NCBI GenBank assembly: GCA_964482435.1
Contig: CAYZXL010000109.1
Coordinates: forward strand, 1 to 10,263
Source: CAYZXL01 sp964482435
Lineage (GTDB): Bacteria > Auribacterota > JABMQX01
DNA length: 10,263 bases
Direction of reading: 5' to 3'
Shown here: piece by piece, positions 7,844 to 10,263 of the stretch
How positions within the stretch are numbered: position 1 is the stretch's first letter
Layout of the letters: each line of letters opens with the position of its first letter
Position numbers and translations under genes: made by a program
Notes under the pieces: model-generated
Seen by the model: the letters and a program-made list of their open reading frames with translations, nothing else
The model's database searches: none
Told to the model about the DNA's origin: nothing

Positions 7844-8899
7844 ATGATGTCAGACATCGAGACAAGCAAGAAAAGGATTATTTGTGATGGCAGACTTCTC
7901 AGTGACGAGAATTTCGATGGCAAACCTCTTGGACGGGAAACGCAGATAGCGAGACTCCGTGCGTGCCTTCGGCCTATGCTGCGAGGCGAACAGCCAATGA
8001 ACACGTGGCTCTACGGCCTGCCGGGGAGTGGAAAGACAACCGTGGCGCGTTGGGTGGTGAGTGACGTTTGTGCTTCAGGGACGACGAGAATCGGCGTTCA
8101 TGTCAACTGCTGGCAGCATAGGACCCTTTACAGCGTCCTTCAGGCAATCATTGACGAGTTGAAAATCCTCATGTCCGAGGCCCAGGACACCAACTTCAAA
8201 TTCGACAGGATTCGCCAAGCGTTCCGCGACAGACCCGCCGTGGTCATCCTCGACGAAATAGATCGCCCCATGCCCTGTCAAAGAGAAGAAATCATCTACG
8301 GCCTTCTGAATCTGCCTCGTACAGGCCTGATTTGTATTGCCAATTCGACGGGCGCCTTGGCGATGCTCGACGAACGTGTCCGATCGCGCCTGAATCCCGT
8401 ACCGATTCAATTCATGGAATACTCAATGTCCGAAATTGAGCAAATCCTCACTGACCGTGCCGAGAGGGCACTGACGCCAGGGTCCTGGAAACCAGACGAT
8501 CTCAAACGCATCGGGGCGCTGGCAGGTGGAGATGCCAGAGGGGCGATCCAGATGCTACGCCGTGTCGCCGCCGCCGAGATCAAAGGGGGCGAAAGGCTGG
8601 ACACTCGGCTTATTGATTTGTACTCCCGGCAACACCAAGCTATTCAACGCACATCGCGGTTGGAGGCTTTGTCAGAACACGAGAAGATTATCCGGGAACT
8701 CGCCGCCCAGCGTGGACCTCTCGGCACAACCGAGCTGCGGCGCCGGTACTGTGAATATTGCCGAGATCATCAGTTGCACCCTGTCGCCGCCCGCACATTC
8801 ACCAAGTATCTCAGTCGGTTGTCGTCTGCCGGAGTTCTGCGGATTTCCGCTCGGCCGATGGGAGCAGGCGGACGCATAGTGCAAGCCGAACAGCCCTAA
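7844..8899 (+). CDS. Orc1/Cdc6-type AAA+ replication initiator ATPase
   Basis: A 351-residue ATPase predicted to bind origin DNA and load or recruit the replicative helicase. Counting from ATG 7844, Walker A is GLPGSGKT (58-65), Walker B is VVILDEID (133-140), sensor 1 is N167 in ICIANS, the arginine-rich finger region is DERVRSRL (176-183) and sensor 2 is GDARGAIQML (229-238, R232). A C-terminal winged-helix domain spans about 277-347. The VNCWQHRTLYSVLQAIIDEL segment after Walker A is characteristic of archaeal Orc1/Cdc6 proteins. All ATPase residues are intact. The length is slightly below the usual 380-420 residues, mostly at the N-terminus. ATG 7847 is an equally good start. The gene has its own archaeal promoter and runs head-on into the HTH gene, sharing stop-codon bases at 8896-8899. 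It may be a chromosomal paralogue or a plasmid initiator; context favours a role at the repeats around 9582-9917. Confidence 0.92.
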   Translation: MMSDIETSKKRIICDGRLLSDENFDGKPLGRETQIARLRACLRPMLRGEQPMNTWLYGLPGSGKTTVARWVVSDVCASGTTRIGVHVNCWQHRTLYSVLQAIIDELKILMSEAQDTNFKFDRIRQAFRDRPAVVILDEIDRPMPCQREEIIYGLLNLPRTGLICIANSTGALAMLDERVRSRLNPVPIQFMEYSMSEIEQILTDRAERALTPGSWKPDDLKRIGALAGGDARGAIQMLRRVAAAEIKGGERLDTRLIDLYSRQHQAIQRTSRLEALSEHEKIIRELAAQRGPLGTTELRRRYCEYCRDHQLHPVAARTFTKYLSRLSSAGVLRISARPMGAGGRIVQAEQP

Positions 8900-9525
8900 A
8901 CGGCTGACGTTTTGATCTGTTTTCGCCGCTCTCTCTTCCCATCCGACTCTCCTGCCAGTATCCGTTTCTCAAGATCTGGTTGAATCCCGACTCTCGCTGT
9001 GCCGTGGGTGTATTGCTTGGCGAACAAAGGCCGCTTTCTGTCCGACTGAAGCATACGATTGACGAGGTTCTTGGCTGCACTCGGGGTGACATCGAGACGC
9101 CCCGCAATCTCTCCGTAGGTCAGGAAGCCGGATTGGAAGCAAAGCTGGAAGACTCGCCGCTCCTGAGGAGTCAGAGAATTGACCCCCGCCGAAAGCGATT
9201 GGCTCGACTCATTCGGGTCGTCTCTTGTCCGCTTATCATCCGCCTGATTTGACAGATTCGATTCCACAACCTCCGCGAGCCGGAGTAGAACGGCTCGTCT
9301 CAACTCCACCAAGGTAGAACCGAGATCCGCGGGCACACGTTGGATCAGCTCCCTCAGGTCGCTGTGAACGTCGCCCAGCTTCCGCTCCATCCGGGAGAGA
9401 ACCTCCGTTGCGGGCGCGACCGACTCAGCCGACTCGTTCGAACGCGACCAGTTGTTTCGAAGGTCTGCGATGTCTATCTGAACCTGGAGAGCGAGACGCA
9501 CAACCTCGTGGACAAGGTGCTCCAT
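8896..9525 (-). CDS. Sigma-70 region 4-like HTH DNA-binding protein with helical N-terminus
   Basis: A 209-residue protein. The N-terminal 95 residues are predicted helical and amphipathic (LVHEVVRLALQVQIDIADL, then LRELIQRV and LVELRRAVLLRLAEVV), suggesting a dimerisation coiled coil. A polar linker (about 95-115) leads to an HTH at about 117-165, LTPQERRVFQLCF...LTYGEIAGRLDVTPSAAKNLVNRML, of the kind shared by sigma-70 region 4 and LuxR-type regulators. A basic tail ends in KRERRKQIKTSAV. In archaea such proteins are not sigma factors but DNA-binding regulators. The gene converges on the initiator with a 4-base overlap of stop codons (TAG against TAA). Its promoter lies next to the 22-bp repeat array, so it is a good candidate to bind those repeats, regulate itself, or control initiation. 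The specific function is unknown. Confidence 0.8.
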   Translation of the reverse strand: MEHLVHEVVRLALQVQIDIADLRNNWSRSNESAESVAPATEVLSRMERKLGDVHSDLRELIQRVPADLGSTLVELRRAVLLRLAEVVESNLSNQADDKRTRDDPNESSQSLSAGVNSLTPQERRVFQLCFQSGFLTYGEIAGRLDVTPSAAKNLVNRMLQSDRKRPLFAKQYTHGTARVGIQPDLEKRILAGESDGKRERRKQIKTSAV

Positions 9526-9547
9526 GTATTACTATTGGTTGACGGCG

Positions 9548-9556
9548 CTTATATTC
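9548..9556 (-). promoter_or_regulatory. TATA box of the HTH gene, consistent with a leaderless transcript
   Basis: The minus strand reads GAATATAAG here, preceded by purines (CAAGA) that could act as a BRE. The centre of the TATA box is about 27 bases before the ATG at 9525, so transcription should start at or within a base or two of the start codon. No Shine-Dalgarno is visible, in agreement with leaderless translation. The upstream edge is only about 26 bases from the first 22-bp repeat. Confidence 0.65.
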
Positions 9557-9581
9557 TTGATGGGACGCGGGCTCAGATAGC

Positions 9582-9647
9582 GGAATTTCTGCGAAGATTT
9601 TCAGGGTTTTCTGCGAACGTTTTCAGCATTTTCTGCGAAGATTTTCA
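9582..9647 (+). repeat. Three contiguous 22-bp tandem repeats (candidate iterons)
   Basis: Copies occupy 9582-9603, 9604-9625 and 9626-9647 with an exact 22-base period and no spacer. The core TTTCTGCGAA-N2-TTTTCA is identical in all three; variation is limited to the first four bases of each unit and the two bases after GAA. A 22-base period places each site on nearly the same face of the helix, as expected for cooperative binding of an initiator or repressor. The array sits just upstream of the HTH gene promoter. Confidence 0.92.
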
Positions 9648-9649
9648 TC

Positions 9650-9670
9650 GTTTTGAAAACAACTGGGGGG
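9650..9670 (+). promoter_or_regulatory. ORB-like element: GTTTTGAAAAC dyad plus G6 run
   Basis: A five-base-arm dyad GTTTTGAAAAC (9650-9660) is followed after four bases by GGGGGG (9665-9670). Archaeal origin recognition boxes also combine a short dyad with a GAAAC-type right arm and a downstream G-string contacted by Orc1/Cdc6. The TTCCA half of the classical box is absent, so the resemblance is partial. It follows the repeat array directly and begins like a fourth, degenerate unit. Confidence 0.4.
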
Positions 9671-9710
9671 ACACCTCCACACCATGACCTCTATCAACAA
9701 CCTCTCCAAC

Positions 9711-9745
9711 TACAACTATATCACAGTGTTATATCAATAATATCT
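9711..9745. other. AT-rich stretch, candidate DNA-unwinding element
   Basis: About 27 of these 35 bases are A or T in an otherwise GC-rich window. TATATCA occurs twice in direct orientation, at 9717-9723 and 9730-9736. Its position between the direct repeats and the inverted repeat copy suits a melting site. No reading frame around it looks coding. Confidence 0.45.
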
Positions 9746-9765
9746 CTCAGGGATCCTCCCCTTGA

Positions 9766-9810
9766 CTCTGTTCCACGCATACTCTCGTCTCAGCGAGAAA
9801 CAGAACAGAG
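9766..9810. repeat. Nested inverted repeat
   Basis: CTCTGTTC (9766-9773) pairs perfectly with GAACAGAG (9803-9810). Inside it, TCTCG (9783-9787) pairs with CGAGA (9794-9798) around a six-base loop. The two stems are separated by an asymmetric internal loop of nine and four bases. This could form a cruciform in the origin region or a hairpin in an RNA. Confidence 0.5.
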
Positions 9811-9883
9811 CATGCAATGTCAACCTGAAGACAGTTGCCAAGAAGAAAGCAAGCTGGAATTAAGGGCGGTCGAACACCACCTC

Positions 9884-9901
9884 TTTTCAATCTATTGAAA
9901 A
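9884..9901 (-). terminator. Palindrome downstream of the winged-helix gene, possible terminator
   Basis: TTTTCAAT (9884-9891) and ATTGAAAA (9894-9901) form a perfect inverted repeat around a two-base centre. On the minus strand it includes a T5 run (9898-9902) about 20 bases after the winged-helix stop codon, which would suit an archaeal poly-T terminator. It also overlaps the inverted 22-bp repeat by six bases, so it could instead be part of the binding site. Confidence 0.4.
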
Positions 9902-9917
9902 AGTTCGCAGAAATTCG
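9896..9917 (-). repeat. Fourth 22-bp repeat copy, inverted
   Basis: Read on the minus strand this is another copy of the 22-bp unit: the core TTTCTGCGAA-N2-TTTTCA is fully conserved and 19 of 22 bases match the first unit. It lies 248 bases from the direct array and faces it, six bases beyond the stop codon of the winged-helix gene. I found no other copy in the window. Confidence 0.9.
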
Positions 9918-9923
9918 TTCAGG

Positions 9924-10193
9924 CTATCGGTTTTGGGGGTACCGGCCCATGTAGACAACCAAAGGTTTCCGGCCGGCCTGCGTTGGAAGAGCCTGTCGAA
10001 GCACGAGCCGCTCCCCAACCAGTTCCTCAAGGTATCTCCGGACCGTGTGCCACCCGCAGGGTCGGACTCTTCGAGAATCCAGAAGACGCTTGACGGATGT
10101 GGCAGTGAGGGGATACCCGATTTGCCTCTCGCCCAGAAGATCCAAGATGTCTCGCCGCAACTCTTCTCGCATGGGCGGTCTGCCGCGCTTCAT
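9924..10193 (-). CDS. Small winged-helix DNA-binding protein with AT-hook-like N-terminus
   Basis: An 89-residue basic protein. It begins MKRGRPPMREELRR, where KRGRPP resembles an AT-hook minor-groove binding motif. It continues with helix DILDLLGERQ, an HTH (LTATSVKRLLDSRRVRPCGWHTVRRYLEELV, about 29-59) and a beta wing (LVLRQALPTQAGRKPLVVYMGR, about 63-84). This plan, with WHTVRRYLEELV as recognition helix, is familiar from small archaeal transcription regulators. The start is supported by GGAGG at 10200-10204, six bases before the ATG. The gene faces the repeat region and stops seven bases short of its inverted copy. A role in controlling the neighbouring replicon genes is plausible but inferred; it could equally be an unrelated regulator. 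Confidence 0.8.
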   Translation of the reverse strand: MKRGRPPMREELRRDILDLLGERQIGYPLTATSVKRLLDSRRVRPCGWHTVRRYLEELVGERLVLRQALPTQAGRKPLVVYMGRYPQNR

Positions 10194-10199
10194 GGATTC

Positions 10200-10204
10200 C
10201 CTCC
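10200..10204 (-). promoter_or_regulatory. Shine-Dalgarno of the winged-helix gene
   Basis: The minus strand reads GGAGG within GAGGGAGGGAATCC, ending six bases before ATG 10193. It fixes the start at KRGRPP. No clear TATA box is visible in the remaining 59 bases to the window edge, so the promoter may be outside or the gene may be cotranscribed with one beyond the edge. Confidence 0.65.
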
Positions 10205-10263
10205 CTCGTGCCCGCTTCGGACACCAACGAAATCCGCCGCAAAGAGAAGTATGATCCTTTTGA

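Larger units (their letters stand above)
9582..9917. other. Candidate replication origin / operator region
   Basis: This 336-base non-coding block between two DNA-binding-protein genes contains three direct 22-bp repeats, an ORB-like dyad with a G-run, an AT-rich stretch, a nested inverted repeat, a palindrome and an inverted fourth repeat, in that order. An Orc1/Cdc6-like initiator is encoded 0.7 kb away. The combination of iterons, an AT-rich element and a nearby initiator is the usual layout of an origin. An alternative is a complex operator controlling the HTH genes. The origin assignment is inference. Confidence 0.55.

Noticed and set aside
7615..7887. 90-codon open frame running across the initiator promoter
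   Set aside because: It passes through the TATA box and Shine-Dalgarno of the initiator and overlaps its start in another frame.
9582..9647. CRISPR array
   Set aside because: The 22-bp units are contiguous with no spacers and there are no cas genes; they are iterons or operator repeats.
9653..9898. 81-codon open frame within the repeat region
   Set aside because: It starts inside the ORB-like dyad, has low-complexity Q/L/P content and no ribosome-binding site; the region is better explained by repeats and structure.
1..10263. tRNA or rRNA genes
   Set aside because: I looked for a T-arm GGTTC-A-C pattern and acceptor pairing in the intergenic gaps and for conserved rRNA stretches, and saw none.

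Overview
The window reads as a piece of an archaeal genome or of a large archaeal extrachromosomal replicon. The evidence is an Orc1/Cdc6-type AAA+ initiator behind a textbook archaeal promoter (purine-rich BRE plus TTTATAAA), a Shine-Dalgarno sequence AGGTGAT that pairs with the archaeal 16S rRNA 3' end, a second gene whose TATA box sits at the distance expected for a leaderless transcript, and small archaeal-type winged-helix and sigma-region-4-like HTH proteins. The exact lineage cannot be fixed from the sequence. Base composition is GC-rich by eye, and arginine codons are about half AGA/AGG in both large genes that I sampled.

Layout, left to right. Positions 1-433 hold two minus-strand genes: the first codons of a lysine-rich protein cut by the window edge, and a 119-residue protein with an Hjc/PD-(D/E)XK-like outline but no clear catalytic set. 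Positions 434-661 have no convincing gene but can fold into a chain of hairpins, including a long two-part stem at 522-597. Positions 662-7258 (minus) are one 2198-residue secreted modular protein: signal peptide, DUF4114-like domain, PKD/K319-like domains, a discoidin-like domain, Ig-like and DUF11-like domains, a long helical insert, EF-hand-like calcium loops and a C-terminal beta module of a style common in Verrucomicrobia and Planctomycetes. Positions 7259-7834 are mainly non-coding and contain the promoters.

The right-hand 2.4 kb (7750-10200) looks like a replication cassette. The Orc1/Cdc6-like gene (plus) converges on a sigma-region-4-like HTH gene (minus), with overlapping stop codons. 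A 400-bp non-coding region then holds three perfect-period 22-bp tandem repeats, an ORB-like dyad with a G-run, an AT-rich stretch, a nested inverted repeat, a palindrome and a fourth inverted copy of the 22-bp repeat. Beyond it is a small winged-helix gene with an AT-hook-like N-terminus. I infer that the 9582-9917 region is an iteron-type origin or operator served by the neighbouring initiator and HTH proteins. This is the most interesting element of the window.

How the parts may work together (inference): the initiator or one of the HTH proteins binds the 22-bp iterons. The AT-rich segment would melt. The HTH gene promoter, 26 bp from the first iteron, would be occluded or stimulated by the same binding. 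The giant surface protein is probably unrelated in function and may have been acquired from bacteria, although its codon use resembles that of the initiator gene.
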